Source: JBDROU01 sp043809745 [NCBI: bacterium] (GTDB lineage Bacteria; Elusimicrobiota; JBDRMW01). Taken from it: a stretch of DNA of 64,000 nt. Both the position numbers and the translations under genes were made by a program. The notes beneath the pieces are model-generated. The model was not told the DNA's origin and did not search any database. It saw only the letters and a list, made by a program, of their open reading frames with translations. Of the stretch, positions 1 to 9,865 are shown piece after piece (the first letter of the stretch is position 1; the number at the start of each line of letters is the position of its first letter). Where the stretch lies: positions 52,628-116,627 of the forward strand of contig JBDROU010000080.1 in assembly GCA_043809745.1 (NCBI GenBank), read 5' to 3'.

Positions 1-1196
1 TCGATGCCCATAGATCTCAACTTCATAAGCGCTATGTGTTCATCTATATCCCTGGGTACCGGATAAACCTTATTCTCAAGCTTCTTTGAATTCTGAACAA
101 TATACTTTGCTGACAACGCTTGATTTGCAAAACTCATATCCATTACGCTTGCAGGATGTCCTTCAGCCGCAGCAAGGTTTATCAGCCTGCCTTCGCCCAG
201 CAGATACACCCTGTTATTATTTTTAAGCGTATATTCATTTACGAAAGGTTTTACAGATTTTACTTTTTTGCTGAGTGATTTCAAACCAGGTATATCAATC
301 TCAACATTAAAATGGCCTGAATTAGCCACAATCGCGCCATCCTTCATTAAAAGGAAGTGCTGTCTGCTGATCACATCAATATCACCTGTAACAGTGACAA
401 AAATATCACCGACAATAGCAGCCTTTTTAATTGACATAACGCCAAAACCATCCATTGTTGCTTCCAGAGCCTTTAACGGATCCACCTCCGTTACTACTAC
501 TCTGGCGCCCATGCCCCTGGCTCTCATAGCCACACCTCTGCCGCACCATCCATATCCGCACACGACAAATGTTTTTCCGGCATAAAGTATATTTGTTGCT
601 CTTAAAATACCATCAAGCGTTGATTGGCCAGTCCCGTACCGGTTATCAAAAAAATGCTTGGTTTGAGCATCATTCACAGCAATTATCGGATATCCCAGAA
701 CTTTATCCCGTTCCATAGCCTTTAATCTGATAACACCCGTCGTTGTTTCTTCGCTGCCGCCAATAATGCGTTTTAATAAACCTCTGTGTTTTTTCAATAT
801 TTCGCTGACCAAATCAGCGCCGTCATCCATGGTAATATGCGGAGCTTGAGAGATTACCTGCTTAAGATGCTTATAGTATGTTTTGTTGTCCTCGCCTTTA
901 ATTGCGAAAACTGATATGCCATAATCCTTAACCAAGGAAGCAGCAACATCATCCTGCGTGCTGAGCGGATTGGAAGCGCACAGATAAACATTAGCACCGC
1001 CGCGCTTCATCGCGATTGCGAGATTTGCCGTTTCACTGGTAACGTGCAAACAACACCCTACGGTTATATTATTCAGCGGTTTTTTCTTTTTAAACTCCTC
1101 TTTAAGCATATTCAACACAGGCATCTCCTTCGCTGCCCATTCAATACGCTGCTTGCCTTCACCGGCTTTTTTTAAATCTTTCACATCATAACGCAT
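1..1196 (-). CDS. ahcY: Adenosylhomocysteinase, 3' end cut by window edge
   Basis: Hydrolyses S-adenosylhomocysteine to adenosine and homocysteine in the cytosol, removing the product inhibitor of methyltransferases. Translating the minus strand from the ATG at 1196 gives an open frame of about 398 codons starting [12 protein letters not shown]. It contains [19 protein letters not shown], the Rossmann glycine loop GYGWCGRG, and near the cut end [13 protein letters not shown], all typical of the family. Only about 20 C-terminal residues appear to be missing, lost to the window edge and not to mutation. An AAGGAG-type ribosome site precedes the ATG. It follows metK by 52 bp, so the pair forms a methyl-cycle module. 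Confidence 0.96.
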   Translation of the reverse strand, partial: MRYDVKDLKKAGEGKQRIEWAAKEMPVLNMLKEEFKKKKPLNNITVGCCLHVTSETANLAIAMKRGGANVYLCASNPLSTQDDVAASLVKDYGISVFAIKGEDNKTYYKHLKQVISQAPHITMDDGADLVSEILKKHRGLLKRIIGGSEETTTGVIRLKAMERDKVLGYPIIAVNDAQTKHFFDNRYGTGQSTLDGILRATNILYAGKTFVVCGYGWCGRGVAMRARGMGARVVVTEVDPLKALEATMDGFGVMSIKKAAIVGDIFVTVTGDIDVISRQHFLLMKDGAIVANSGHFNVEIDIPGLKSLSKKVKSVKPFVNEYTLKNNNRVYLLGEGRLINLAAAEGHPASVMDMSFANQALSAKYIVQNSKKLENKVYPVPRDIDEHIALMKLRSMGI

Positions 1197-1248
1197 ATGT
1201 TCTCCTTTATATAAATCTTCTTTTTAATTTTTGAGTTTTGTCTCTGAA

Positions 1249-2421
1249 TTATATCCTTATTTTTTCCTTCTCTTTTATTATATCAACCTTATCCAGTTTT
1301 TCCCAGGTAAAGTCTGAGTCGCTTCTTCCGAAATGACCGTAAGAAGCGGTTTTCCGATAAATTGGTTTTTTTAGATCCAGCTCCTTGATTATAGATTGAG
1401 GTTTTAAATCAAAATGCCTTACTACCAGCTTGCTTATATTATCATCATCTATAACTCCCGTTCCCAAAGTATCCACCATTACTGATACAGGTTCAGCGAC
1501 ACCTATAGCATAAGCTATTTGCAGCATGCATTTTTGCGCGAGACCCGCTGCAACTATATTCTTAGCGATATAGCGCGCCATGTAAGCAGCTGAACGATCT
1601 ACTTTTGTTGGATCCTTACCTGAAAAAGCCCCGCCGCCGTGAGGCGCCATACCTCCGTAAGTATCAACTATGATTTTTCTTCCTGTCATGCCGGTATCAG
1701 ATTGAGGCCCGCCGACAATAAATTTACCGGTTGGATTAATATGGAACTTTATGTTTTTATCCAAAAATTCCTTCGGTATTACAGGCTGTATTACCGCCTC
1801 GATTATTTCGTCTTTAGATTTCTTTGTGATCTTCATACCTGTATCATCAAGTATCTCATCCGTGTGCTGGGAAGATATAACTATAGTATCCACCTTGACA
1901 GGTTTCCCTTCGTTATAATGCACTGAAACCTGAGATTTTCCGTCCGGACCGAGATAACCCAATATATTCTTTTTTCTAACCTCGGCTAATCTAAGCGCTA
2001 GCTTGTGCGCGAGCATAATAGGCAATGGCATCAGCTCTTCTGTTTCATCGCAAGCATAGCCTATCATTAATCCCTGATCACCGGCGCCGCCCGTATCAAC
2101 CCCTTGAGAAATATCCGGAGATTGCCTGCCAATGGCATTCAGCACCGCGCATGTTTCATAATTAAAACCGTATTTAGAATGCGTATAACCTATATCCTTA
2201 ATTACGTTCCTAACTAAATTGCTCGTATCTACGAAAGTGGATGTTGTTATCTCACCTCCGACAATAACCAATCCCATAGTTATAAATGTCTCACAAGCTA
2301 CCCTTCCCTTCGGATCATTCCTTAAAACCTCATCCAGTACCGCGTCTGAAATCTGATCGCATACTTTATCCGGATGTCCTTCTGTAACTGACTCCGACGA
2401 AAAGACGTATTCCTTTGTCAT
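1249..2421 (-). CDS. metK: S-adenosylmethionine synthetase
   Basis: Makes S-adenosylmethionine from methionine and ATP. The 390 residues are a normal full length. Family signatures are present: GHPDK at 15-19, GAGDQG at 112-117 and the P-loop-like GGGAFSGKD at 262-270 followed by KVDRSAAY. The start is ATG with a GGGG-type ribosome site. The 30 bp upstream gap is too short for a SAM riboswitch, so it is probably read from the upstream polysaccharide genes. With ahcY it would supply and recycle the cofactor used by the FkbM and zinc-ribbon methyltransferases and by the radical SAM protein of the locus. Confidence 0.97.
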   Translation of the reverse strand: MTKEYVFSSESVTEGHPDKVCDQISDAVLDEVLRNDPKGRVACETFITMGLVIVGGEITTSTFVDTSNLVRNVIKDIGYTHSKYGFNYETCAVLNAIGRQSPDISQGVDTGGAGDQGLMIGYACDETEELMPLPIMLAHKLALRLAEVRKKNILGYLGPDGKSQVSVHYNEGKPVKVDTIVISSQHTDEILDDTGMKITKKSKDEIIEAVIQPVIPKEFLDKNIKFHINPTGKFIVGGPQSDTGMTGRKIIVDTYGGMAPHGGGAFSGKDPTKVDRSAAYMARYIAKNIVAAGLAQKCMLQIAYAIGVAEPVSVMVDTLGTGVIDDDNISKLVVRHFDLKPQSIIKELDLKKPIYRKTASYGHFGRSDSDFTWEKLDKVDIIKEKEKIRI

Positions 2422-2451
2422 ATACTACCCCTTTCTTTATTGTGAGATCGC

Positions 2452-3489
2452 TCAAAAAGTCGATCTCTCTGTTATTGTTGCTCCATCAAGAATGAAATTG
2501 CTTTCTTTGATATGAACATTACTCCCAACAATACTGTTATTTAATATATTTTTCTTCCCGATTAGAACATTATCCCAAATTATGCAGTTAGTTGCAATCG
2601 TTTCTGGGCCTATTAAAGTATTATTCCCAATTACTGTGTATTCACCCACAATACTTTTTTCTCCTATCCTGCACCCGCTTCCTATTAAACATGGAGCCTT
2701 TAACTTAGCACCCTTTTCAACTACTGTCCCTTTGTCTACCCATACACCGGATTTAATCTTCTTCCCGTGGAAAGCGACCTTCATACTGCCTTCCAGCATC
2801 TTCCATTGTCCTTTACGGTACTCATCCAAATTACCTATATCACACCAGTATGAATCTGTAACATATCCGAATATCCTCTTCCCTCTATTAAGCAACTTCG
2901 GCCAAACTTGATGGCCAAAATCATAGAAACTGTTTTTGGGAATAAATTTAAATATTTCAGGTTCGAACACATAGACACCCGTATTGACTGTATTGGTGAA
3001 AACATCGCTCCAAAACGGTTTTTCTAAAAAATTTTTTATTCTGCTGCTTCTATCTATAACCGTAACCCCGTATTCAAAACGGGCATCAATTTTCTTTAAC
3101 ACCATAGTTGCAAACGATTTCTTGGTTTTGTGAAAATTCAAGACCTTTCTTAAATCAATATCTGTAAGTCCGTCTCCGCTTAAAACAAAAAAAGTACCGC
3201 TAAAATATTTCTCCATTTTTTTTACCGCACCTGCTGTTCCCAAAAGATCTTTCTCATAAGAATAGATTATATTCATCGCAAAAGAAGAACCGTCGCCGAA
3301 ATAGTCGGTTATCATCTTTGGATTTTCATTGACATTAATTATAACATCATTAATGCCGCATCTCTTCGAATTTTCTAAAGTATACTCAAGCACCGGCTTA
3401 TTACCAATAGGAATCATTGGCTTAGGCACTGTATATGTGAGCGGGCGTAACCGAGTCCCTTGTCCTGCTGATAATATAAAAGCTTTCAT
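2452..3489 (-). CDS. Sugar-1-phosphate nucleotidyltransferase with left-handed beta-helix tail (GDP-mannose pyrophosphorylase-like)
   Basis: 345 residues. An N-terminal nucleotidyltransferase domain carries GQGTRLRPLT at 9-18 with PKP at 22-24, and the metal-binding GDGLTD at 105-110. From about residue 240 the hexapeptide repeats form a left-handed beta-helix. Family knowledge: such proteins activate mannose-1-phosphate or glucose-1-phosphate with an NTP. The next gene downstream is a phosphomannomutase/phosphoglucomutase, 10 bp away on the 5' side of the plus strand, which supports mannose or glucose activation. A paralogue lies at 5302-6357. The exact nucleotide and sugar cannot be settled from the sequence. 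Confidence 0.85.
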   Translation of the reverse strand: MKAFILSAGQGTRLRPLTYTVPKPMIPIGNKPVLEYTLENSKRCGINDVIINVNENPKMITDYFGDGSSFAMNIIYSYEKDLLGTAGAVKKMEKYFSGTFFVLSGDGLTDIDLRKVLNFHKTKKSFATMVLKKIDARFEYGVTVIDRSSRIKNFLEKPFWSDVFTNTVNTGVYVFEPEIFKFIPKNSFYDFGHQVWPKLLNRGKRIFGYVTDSYWCDIGNLDEYRKGQWKMLEGSMKVAFHGKKIKSGVWVDKGTVVEKGAKLKAPCLIGSGCRIGEKSIVGEYTVIGNNTLIGPETIATNCIIWDNVLIGKKNILNNSIVGSNVHIKESNFILDGATITERSTF

Positions 3490-3498
3490 AATATTCCC

Positions 3499-4929
3499 TT
3501 ATCTCAATTTACATGAAGCGACAAGTTTTTCTGCCTGGTTTAACAGATTGTTAACCCCGGCGTTGGTTGAATGCTCAGCATAAACCCTCAGTACCGGTTC
3601 AGTCCCTGACATTCTTATAAGAAGCCAGGAATCATCATTCCATACAAACTTAACACCATCAAAATCTTGGATCTGTTTTAATCCCTTTTTAAATAACTTC
3701 TTAGCTGATCTTTTCAAATCATTAAAGGTCCTGTATGGTTCACATAAATACTTCAGATGCAAATCCTTTCTTTTATAAACAGAACTGCCGAATTGTTTAT
3801 GCAGTTCCTCTACCAGCCTTTCGAGCGGTTTGTTTTCCTTTACAATGTATTCTATAACCAAAAGAGCAGCAAAGATACCATCCCTTTCCTCAATATAACC
3901 CTTAAACCCAAGACCGCCGGATTCCTCACCCCCGACAACAACATCCCTTTTGAGCATCTGATCAGAAATATGCTTAAAGCCGATCGGTGTTTCAACAAGC
4001 GCTTTTTCATACTTCCTGGAAATTCTATCAATCAAAAAACTTCCGGAAATTGTTTTTACTATATCTCCATTAAGCTTCTTGTTTTTAAGCATGTGCAGCA
4101 ACAATAGAGCAAAAATCTGATGGGAGTTAATGAAGTTGCCTTTTTTATCCATCAATCCTATTCTATCCGCATCTCCATCAAAAGCTATCCCAAAATCTGC
4201 TCTCTCTTTTTTTATGCTTTCTCTTAGAACTTCCAGGTTTTGCTCAATCGGCTCAGGGTTCACAAAGCCGAACAAAGGATCTCTCTTAGACCTGATAAAG
4301 AAAAATGATATCTTACTCTTCTTTAAAATTGACTCAAACGGATATGAACCGGTTCCATATATTGAATCAACTATTAATTTCATCCCGGCTTTTTTTAGAA
4401 ATCTCAAATCAAGTTTTTTACTTAGAAAAGAAATGTATAAAGGAACCATATCTTTATAAATTATTTTTGACCGGCGCACAGCATCCTGTATGTTTGCAAC
4501 ACCATCTTCGATATATTTTTCGATTTGAGCAGTCTCTTCGCGGCCTGCCGAAACACCATTGTGAGTCCTGATTTTAATCCCGTTGTACATGTAAGGATTA
4601 TGTGACGCCGTTATCATGATGCCCCCCAGCGCCTTTTCATGTTTGATCATAACAGATACCATCGGGGTTGTAATTGGAAATTTTGAGGTAATTACCTTGA
4701 ATCCGGCTTTTGAAAATTCAATTGCCGAGTTCCGGCCGATTTCAGGGCTTAAGAACCTATTATCAAAACCAACTATTATCAAATCTTTTTTGACCTTCTT
4801 TGGTGCCTCGGATTTTTTTAGTTGAAAGTATTTTATTAAGGCGGCTATGGTTCTACTAGCGCTTTTATATGTAAAATCCTTTGCTATAACACCTCTCCAC
4901 CCGTCTGTTCCAAATGTAATCTTATTCAT
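3499..4929 (-). CDS. Phosphomannomutase/phosphoglucomutase
   Basis: 476 residues of the alpha-D-phosphohexomutase family, which interconverts hexose-6-phosphate and hexose-1-phosphate. All four family signatures are visible: TASHNP at 107-112 with the phosphoserine at 109, metal-binding DGDADR at 251-256, the sugar-binding GEESGG at 334-339, and the phosphate-binding RMSGTEP at 439-445. It lies between two nucleotidyltransferases and a phosphomannose-isomerase-type cupin, so a mannose-6-phosphate to GDP-mannose route is likely, though glucose cannot be excluded. The start is ATG with an AGGAG ribosome site. Confidence 0.92.
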   Translation of the reverse strand: MNKITFGTDGWRGVIAKDFTYKSASRTIAALIKYFQLKKSEAPKKVKKDLIIVGFDNRFLSPEIGRNSAIEFSKAGFKVITSKFPITTPMVSVMIKHEKALGGIMITASHNPYMYNGIKIRTHNGVSAGREETAQIEKYIEDGVANIQDAVRRSKIIYKDMVPLYISFLSKKLDLRFLKKAGMKLIVDSIYGTGSYPFESILKKSKISFFFIRSKRDPLFGFVNPEPIEQNLEVLRESIKKERADFGIAFDGDADRIGLMDKKGNFINSHQIFALLLLHMLKNKKLNGDIVKTISGSFLIDRISRKYEKALVETPIGFKHISDQMLKRDVVVGGEESGGLGFKGYIEERDGIFAALLVIEYIVKENKPLERLVEELHKQFGSSVYKRKDLHLKYLCEPYRTFNDLKRSAKKLFKKGLKQIQDFDGVKFVWNDDSWLLIRMSGTEPVLRVYAEHSTNAGVNNLLNQAEKLVASCKLR

Positions 4930-4938
4930 ATAAAACTC

Positions 4939-5295
4939 CTAGCATTTTTTATAGGACTTCCTTCCATAATCATCTTTAACTCTAAAAACATCATCAGGAT
5001 GCGAAGTAGATACCTCAAACAGTGTTACACGATTAAACGGCGCTGATAACCTATGAACAGTGCGTGGAGAAAATATTATACTTTGCCCTGGAGCGAGTAA
5101 AACTTTTTTTCCATTTGCCTCTATAACACACCGCCCCTTAACGCAGTACATTGTTTCGTGTTTGTATTTGTGATACTGCAAACTCAATCTATGCGATTTG
5201 TTAATTATCAAGATCTTTCCTAAGTAGCTCTTATGTTCAGCAAACCAGATTTCTTTTCCCCACGGTTTTTTAACAGTTTTTATTTTTTTCTTCAT
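4939..5295 (-). CDS. Stand-alone type II phosphomannose isomerase-like cupin
   Basis: 118 residues matching the C-terminal cupin domain of the bifunctional ManC/AlgA proteins, here as a separate gene. It begins with the typical KKPWGKEIWFAE stretch (9-20). Likely metal ligands are H42, H46 and E47 plus H81. Family knowledge: this domain isomerises fructose-6-phosphate to mannose-6-phosphate. It sits 9 bp before the mutase gene and 6 bp after the second nucleotidyltransferase gene, so the ManC functions appear to be split over separate genes. Isomerase activity of the isolated domain is inferred, not shown. Confidence 0.82.
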   Translation of the reverse strand: MKKKIKTVKKPWGKEIWFAEHKSYLGKILIINKSHRLSLQYHKYKHETMYCVKGRCVIEANGKKVLLAPGQSIIFSPRTVHRLSAPFNRVTLFEVSTSHPDDVFRVKDDYGRKSYKKC

Positions 5296-5301
5296 AAATT
5301 G

Positions 5302-6357
5302 CTACAACCTGCTGAATTTCTTAATTAAGGTGTTATCTCCCAATACTGCATTTTTACTTATCGATACATTTGACTCAATCTTACAACTATTCCCTATAAC
5401 ACATCCGCTGAGTTTTGAGCCTTCTGCGACTGATACGTTATTTAAGATAACGCAATTTTCTAAAATCACACCCCTTTCAATTTGACACTCTTTTCCTATA
5501 CTAACCCGCCCCTGCAATTGAACGCAGCTGCCTATCTTTGTATTAAAACCAATATGGGCATTAGCATTGTTAACTATACTGTCTCCCAGCACTACATTCT
5601 TGTCCATGTAAATATTTTTACTCTTTTTTTTCCACTTTATATTAAAACGGGTCTTGCGGTCAAGAATATCAAAATGAGCCTGAAGATATTTATCTACGGT
5701 CCCTATATCCATCCAATATCCTGAATAAATAAATCCATTCATGGGGAATCCTAATTCCAATACATTTGGGAAAAGTCCTCTTTCCAATGAGTAATTTTGC
5801 CCCGCAGGTATTAAATCCAACAATTCCGGTTCAAAAACATAAACACCGCTGTTTATAGTATTGCATGTTACTTCATCCCAAGAAGGCTTTTCCAGAAACT
5901 TTTTTACCTTTCCGCTTCTATCCGTTTCTACCAAACCAAATGTTGTCGGATTCTTAACCTTCACAAGCCCGATTGTCAGCATCGAGTTGCGTTTTTCATG
6001 AAAATTTACAATACCCTTTAAATCTATATCTGTAAGAATGTCTCCGTTAAAAACTATTGTTGTTTGGTCTATATGCCTGCAAGCGTTTTTTACAGCGCCT
6101 CCCGTACCCAATGGAACCTTTTCTTCCACATATATAATATTGAGTCCTAAATTCCTGCCCGATTTAAATTCATTCTTAAAATATTTTGGCAGATACGATA
6201 CACAAAAGATAACGTCCTTTATCCCGAATTTTTTCAGCAGCTCCAACTGGTACAAAAGAAAGGGTTTGTTCAAAATCGGGAGCATCGGCTTTGGAGTAGT
6301 ACATGTGAGAGGCCTTAAACGCGTTCCCAATCCTCCGATCAGTATAACAGCTTTCAT
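5302..6357 (-). CDS. Sugar-1-phosphate nucleotidyltransferase with beta-helix tail, second copy
   Basis: 351 residues with GLGTRLRPLT (9-18), TPKP and the metal-binding NGDILTD at 104-110, followed by hexapeptide beta-helix repeats from about residue 240. It is clearly paralogous to the protein at 2452-3489, but the beta-helix half is diverged. The ATG overlaps the TGA of the upstream epimerase gene (ATGA), which indicates translational coupling. It probably makes GDP-mannose or a related NDP-sugar. Having two such enzymes around one mutase suggests two different activated sugars from the same hexose phosphate pool. Confidence 0.85.
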   Translation of the reverse strand: MKAVILIGGLGTRLRPLTCTTPKPMLPILNKPFLLYQLELLKKFGIKDVIFCVSYLPKYFKNEFKSGRNLGLNIIYVEEKVPLGTGGAVKNACRHIDQTTIVFNGDILTDIDLKGIVNFHEKRNSMLTIGLVKVKNPTTFGLVETDRSGKVKKFLEKPSWDEVTCNTINSGVYVFEPELLDLIPAGQNYSLERGLFPNVLELGFPMNGFIYSGYWMDIGTVDKYLQAHFDILDRKTRFNIKWKKKSKNIYMDKNVVLGDSIVNNANAHIGFNTKIGSCVQLQGRVSIGKECQIERGVILENCVILNNVSVAEGSKLSGCVIGNSCKIESNVSISKNAVLGDNTLIKKFSRL

Positions 6358-7283
6358 TGCTGCTTTATCCTTCCTTTGAAATAAGAAATTGTATGGCTTA
6401 ACCCTTTCGCAAAATCAAATTTAGGCTTCCAGTTTAACAGTTTATCTGCTTTTTTTATATCAAGAAAACTCTTGAAAAGCTCTCCCTGTCTGGCTGGTTT
6501 ATAAACTGCGTTGGACTTAAAGCCTCCGGCTTTAGTCATTTCTTTATAAAGCATTTTTACAGAAGCTGCTTTCCCTGTTCCAATATTTATTATTTGATTA
6601 TCGGCACCACTAACAGCTTTTAAGTTTGCTTCCGCAACATCCCCAACGAACACATAATCACGGGTTTGCAATCCATTCCCAAATATATTTACCGGTTTAT
6701 TCAGTATAAAATTTTTGCAGAATATCGCCACCACACCCGCTTCGCCGTGCGGATCCTGCCTTGGGCCAAAAACATTCCCATAACGCAAGATAGTAAACTT
6801 AACGCCGTGAATCGCGCTGTAATACCTCAAATAATATTCCGAAGACAATTTGCTAATTCCATACGGAGATAAAGGATCCGGAGCAGCTTTTTCATTCGGG
6901 GGCTTTTTCCCGCATTCGCCGTATATGGTCCCGCCAGATGAAGAAAATATTACTTTTTTAACCTTAGCGCTTACCGCAGCCTGCATCAAATTTATTAGAC
7001 CAATTATATTCACATCGGCGTCAAATGCTGGATCGCTCACTGATTTTCTAACATCTATCTGCGATGCATGATGGTTTATAATATCAAATGAACCTTGTTT
7101 AATCAACTCCGAAGCTAATTGACTTCTTATATCATACTCAAAAAAATCTGCTTTATTGTTTACATTCTCTTTTTTTCCTGTAGAAAGATTATCTACTATT
7201 GTTACAGAATATCCTTTGCCAATGTATTTATCAACAACATGCGATCCGATAAAACCGGCTCCACCAGTAACCAGAATTTTCAT
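6354..7283 (-). CDS. NAD-dependent nucleotide-sugar epimerase/dehydratase (GalE-like extended SDR)
   Basis: 309 residues, extended short-chain dehydrogenase. The N terminus has the NAD-binding GGAGFIGSH (7-15), and the catalytic pair is Y141 and K145 in SPYGISK. Downstream are RYGNVFGPRQDP and the GNGLQTRDYV substrate loop, usual for UDP-glucose/UDP-GlcNAc 4-epimerase-like proteins. It is coupled by ATGA to the following nucleotidyltransferase gene. The substrate is probably a UDP-hexose or UDP-N-acetylhexosamine, but this family is too broad to assign it from motifs. Confidence 0.85.
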   Translation of the reverse strand: MKILVTGGAGFIGSHVVDKYIGKGYSVTIVDNLSTGKKENVNNKADFFEYDIRSQLASELIKQGSFDIINHHASQIDVRKSVSDPAFDADVNIIGLINLMQAAVSAKVKKVIFSSSGGTIYGECGKKPPNEKAAPDPLSPYGISKLSSEYYLRYYSAIHGVKFTILRYGNVFGPRQDPHGEAGVVAIFCKNFILNKPVNIFGNGLQTRDYVFVGDVAEANLKAVSGADNQIINIGTGKAASVKMLYKEMTKAGGFKSNAVYKPARQGELFKSFLDIKKADKLLNWKPKFDFAKGLSHTISYFKGRIKQQ

Positions 7284-7309
7284 TTTTAATTCTCCAATAC
7301 AGTGTTAAA

Positions 7310-8695
7310 TCAGTATGCCCCTTCGCAGAACAGCACAGTAGGAATTGTTTTTAATAGTATTTTCAAATCAAGTCCAAGCGACCAATTCTCTATATAGTAA
7401 ATGTCCAAACGAATCATATCCTCATAACTAAGCGTTGCCCTGCCGCTAACCTGCCACAAACCGGTTATCCCGGGAAGCACATTAAGCCTTTTTTTGGCAT
7501 AAGAATCATAAGCCTCAGCTTCCCAGATTACTTGAGGACGGGGCCCGATAATACTCATATCACCCTTTAACACATTAATTACCTGCGGCAATTCATCAAG
7601 GCTTGCCTTTCTCAACAATTTCCCTATAAAAGTAATTCTGGGATCTGATTTCATTTTAAAAACCGGACCCTTCCTTTCACTGCGCCCTTTTAAATCCTCA
7701 AGCAAGAGATCTGCATTATATACCATTGATCTAAACTTAAAAAATTTGAACATATTTCCCTTATATCCAACCCTGTTTTGTACATACAAAACACATCCTT
7801 TAGTTTCCAGCTTTATCAGAATAGATATGATCATCAAAGGGAAAAAGAAAACACCCATGAATAATATCGAGCAGCCTACATCAACAATACGTTTTATGAT
7901 CCTGTTTAATCCATATAAGGAAACTGGTTTGATTCTAAGCAAAGGTAAACCGAAAGAACCGTCAATTATCAGCTCCCCCATCCTCAATTCCAGTATGTCA
8001 GGGACGATCCTGAAATCAATTCCGTACCCATCGCATACATTTGATATTTCGGATAACTCATCATGTTTAATTTTTAAGCTGGTTATTATCAACTCCTCAA
8101 TATGCTTTTCACTGCAAAAAACCGTTAATTCATCAATTTTTATGACCTCGTTATGGTAGTAAACTCTATATTTTGGATTATTATTAAAATAACGTTTAAA
8201 TACCTCCGTTGTCTTACCGTTCCCAAGTATCAGTACCCTTCTCGGCCCAAATAACCTATATAACAGGTAAGTATCCATTATTTTGATTAACTGATGAAAC
8301 ATGTAAATTAATAGAAGCGACATCCCCCAGGAAAAAGCGAGCATAAGCCTGGAGTATTCTTCTTCCTTGTAAAGGAAAGTCGCAGCAATTATAATAACAG
8401 TCGCAAGCGTCACAGATTTAAAAACCTGAATAAACTCGTCAAAAGCTCCCACGAGTTGTCTATAATACATACCTGAAAATACAAATATTATAGCCCATAG
8501 AAAACATATCCCTATAACTATATTGTGATACGGCAAGTATTCTGGTATTCCTTTTGTCACAGGGAAAATATCGGCAATCAATGGACTATAAAATCTCAAA
8601 TAATACGCTAAATTAAATGCCATATACACTATTGCCACATCACCCGCAAAAGGAATAATTTTTGATATTATGTTGTATAAGTGTTTTTTTCTCAT
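7310..8695 (-). CDS. Initiating polyprenyl-phosphate sugar-1-phosphate transferase (WbaP/WcaJ type)
   Basis: 461 residues. Four to five hydrophobic N-terminal helices are followed by a soluble CoA-binding-like middle region, one more membrane segment at about 265-290, and a C-terminal bacterial sugar-transferase catalytic domain. That domain contains FKFRSM, DPRITFIGKLLRKASLDELPQ (shortened here as KASLDELPQ), SIIGPRP and LPGITGLWQVSGR, the hallmarks of polyisoprenylphosphate hexose-1-phosphate transferases. It would load the first sugar onto undecaprenyl phosphate at the inner face of the inner membrane and so start the repeat unit. It is the only such initiator in the window. A strong candidate promoter precedes it. 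Confidence 0.93.
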   Translation of the reverse strand: MRKKHLYNIISKIIPFAGDVAIVYMAFNLAYYLRFYSPLIADIFPVTKGIPEYLPYHNIVIGICFLWAIIFVFSGMYYRQLVGAFDEFIQVFKSVTLATVIIIAATFLYKEEEYSRLMLAFSWGMSLLLIYMFHQLIKIMDTYLLYRLFGPRRVLILGNGKTTEVFKRYFNNNPKYRVYYHNEVIKIDELTVFCSEKHIEELIITSLKIKHDELSEISNVCDGYGIDFRIVPDILELRMGELIIDGSFGLPLLRIKPVSLYGLNRIIKRIVDVGCSILFMGVFFFPLMIISILIKLETKGCVLYVQNRVGYKGNMFKFFKFRSMVYNADLLLEDLKGRSERKGPVFKMKSDPRITFIGKLLRKASLDELPQVINVLKGDMSIIGPRPQVIWEAEAYDSYAKKRLNVLPGITGLWQVSGRATLSYEDMIRLDIYYIENWSLGLDLKILLKTIPTVLFCEGAY

Positions 8696-8728
8696 AATTA
8701 TATTTACCGGTCTTTTTATTAGGAAATT

Positions 8729-8756
8729 ATTATATCAAATTTTTATAATAAATCAA
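8729..8756 (-). promoter_or_regulatory. Candidate sigma70-type promoter before the initiating transferase
   Basis: On the minus strand TTGATT (8751-8756), a 16 bp spacer and a perfect TATAAT (8729-8734) lie about 34 bp before the ATG of the sugar-phosphate transferase gene. The 78 bp gap here is one of the larger ones in the run. An internal promoter could keep the last third of the cluster expressed. Confidence 0.5.
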
Positions 8757-8773
8757 CTTAAAGTTATAAGTAT

Positions 8774-9856
8774 TTAAAGTTCTCGATTTATATAATCAAG
8801 TATTTTTGCCTTAAAATTGTCTCTGCTAAACAGAACTGCCTGTTTTCTTAAATTACACTTATCAAATTTAAGTTTTTCAAATCTTTCTATTGCTTCTAAT
8901 AAAGATGCCGTAGTCTGATCATTAAAAAACACACCGGTCTTATTTTCTATTACTGTCTCTAATGCTCCACCCTTCCCAAATGCAATCACCGGTGTACCGC
9001 ATGCCATAGCCTCAAGGGGAACTATCCCAAAATCTTCATTCGCAGCAAATATCAGCGCTTTGGCTTTTGAATAATAAGACCTAAGTTCTTCATTATTTAC
9101 CCATCCAAGAAAATTTATATTGCCTGAAGCCTTCTTTCTCATCTCGTCAAATTTTTGCCCATCACCGATTATTATTAGTTTTTTATCAATTTTATTAAAC
9201 GCATCAATTACGATATCCACCCTTTTATATGATGCAAAAGCTCCTACAAACAAATAATAATCCTGCGCACCCTCATCTTCCATATAATAGAACTGATTAA
9301 CATCAACCGGAGGATAAATTACTTTGGAATCCCTGTTATAAACCCTTTTAATTCGTTCCTGGATATTTATTGATATTGATAGAAATTGATCAACGCTTTT
9401 AGAGGAATTTATATCCCATTTTCTAAGATACTTGAGAAACATTTTCATTACTGCATTTGAAACAGAAAACGATTTTCCGAAATATTCGCCATACAAATCC
9501 CAAATATACCTCATAGGGGTGTAGCAGTAGCAGATATGCTTTACGCCAGGGTTAATCCTTACTCCTTTAGCCACACAATGGCTTGAAGAAAGAATAAGGT
9601 CATAATCCTTAAGATAAAACCTCTCAATTATAACAGGCATAACAGGCAGATAATACCTGTAATATTTTTCCGCTAATGGAAGCTTCTGCAAAAGTGAAGT
9701 TTTAACATTCATTTTTCTTATTATTTCTGAAACTTTATCGGGCAGGTAAAGAAGCGTGAAAAGATCAGCATGCGGAAAGAGTTCGCAAAACACTTCCAGA
9801 CACTTCTCTCCGCCGCGCATTCCTGTCAACCAATCATGCACTATCGCAACTTTCAT
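8774..9856 (-). CDS. Glycosyltransferase family 4 (WbaZ-like)
   Basis: 360 residues, GT-B fold retaining glycosyltransferase. It starts KVAIVHDWLTGMRGGEK, the N-terminal signature of WbaZ/mannosyltransferase-type GT4 proteins. The donor-binding E-x7-E motif is EDFGIVPLE followed by MACGTPVIAFGKGG. It would add a hexose, probably from a GDP- or UDP-sugar, to the lipid-linked oligosaccharide on the cytoplasmic face. The next gene upstream is another GT4, 9 bp away. The exact sugar and linkage are unknown. Confidence 0.88.
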   Translation of the reverse strand: MKVAIVHDWLTGMRGGEKCLEVFCELFPHADLFTLLYLPDKVSEIIRKMNVKTSLLQKLPLAEKYYRYYLPVMPVIIERFYLKDYDLILSSSHCVAKGVRINPGVKHICYCYTPMRYIWDLYGEYFGKSFSVSNAVMKMFLKYLRKWDINSSKSVDQFLSISINIQERIKRVYNRDSKVIYPPVDVNQFYYMEDEGAQDYYLFVGAFASYKRVDIVIDAFNKIDKKLIIIGDGQKFDEMRKKASGNINFLGWVNNEELRSYYSKAKALIFAANEDFGIVPLEAMACGTPVIAFGKGGALETVIENKTGVFFNDQTTASLLEAIERFEKLKFDKCNLRKQAVLFSRDNFKAKILDYINREL

Positions 9857-9865
9857 AAATATATT

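Noticed and set aside
1-1196. AhcY as a broken gene
   Set aside because: The frame is uninterrupted to base 1 and all visible motifs are intact; it is cut by the window edge only.
2422-2451. SAM riboswitch before metK
   Set aside because: The gap is only 30 bp, too short for any known SAM-binding riboswitch, and no conserved stem is visible.
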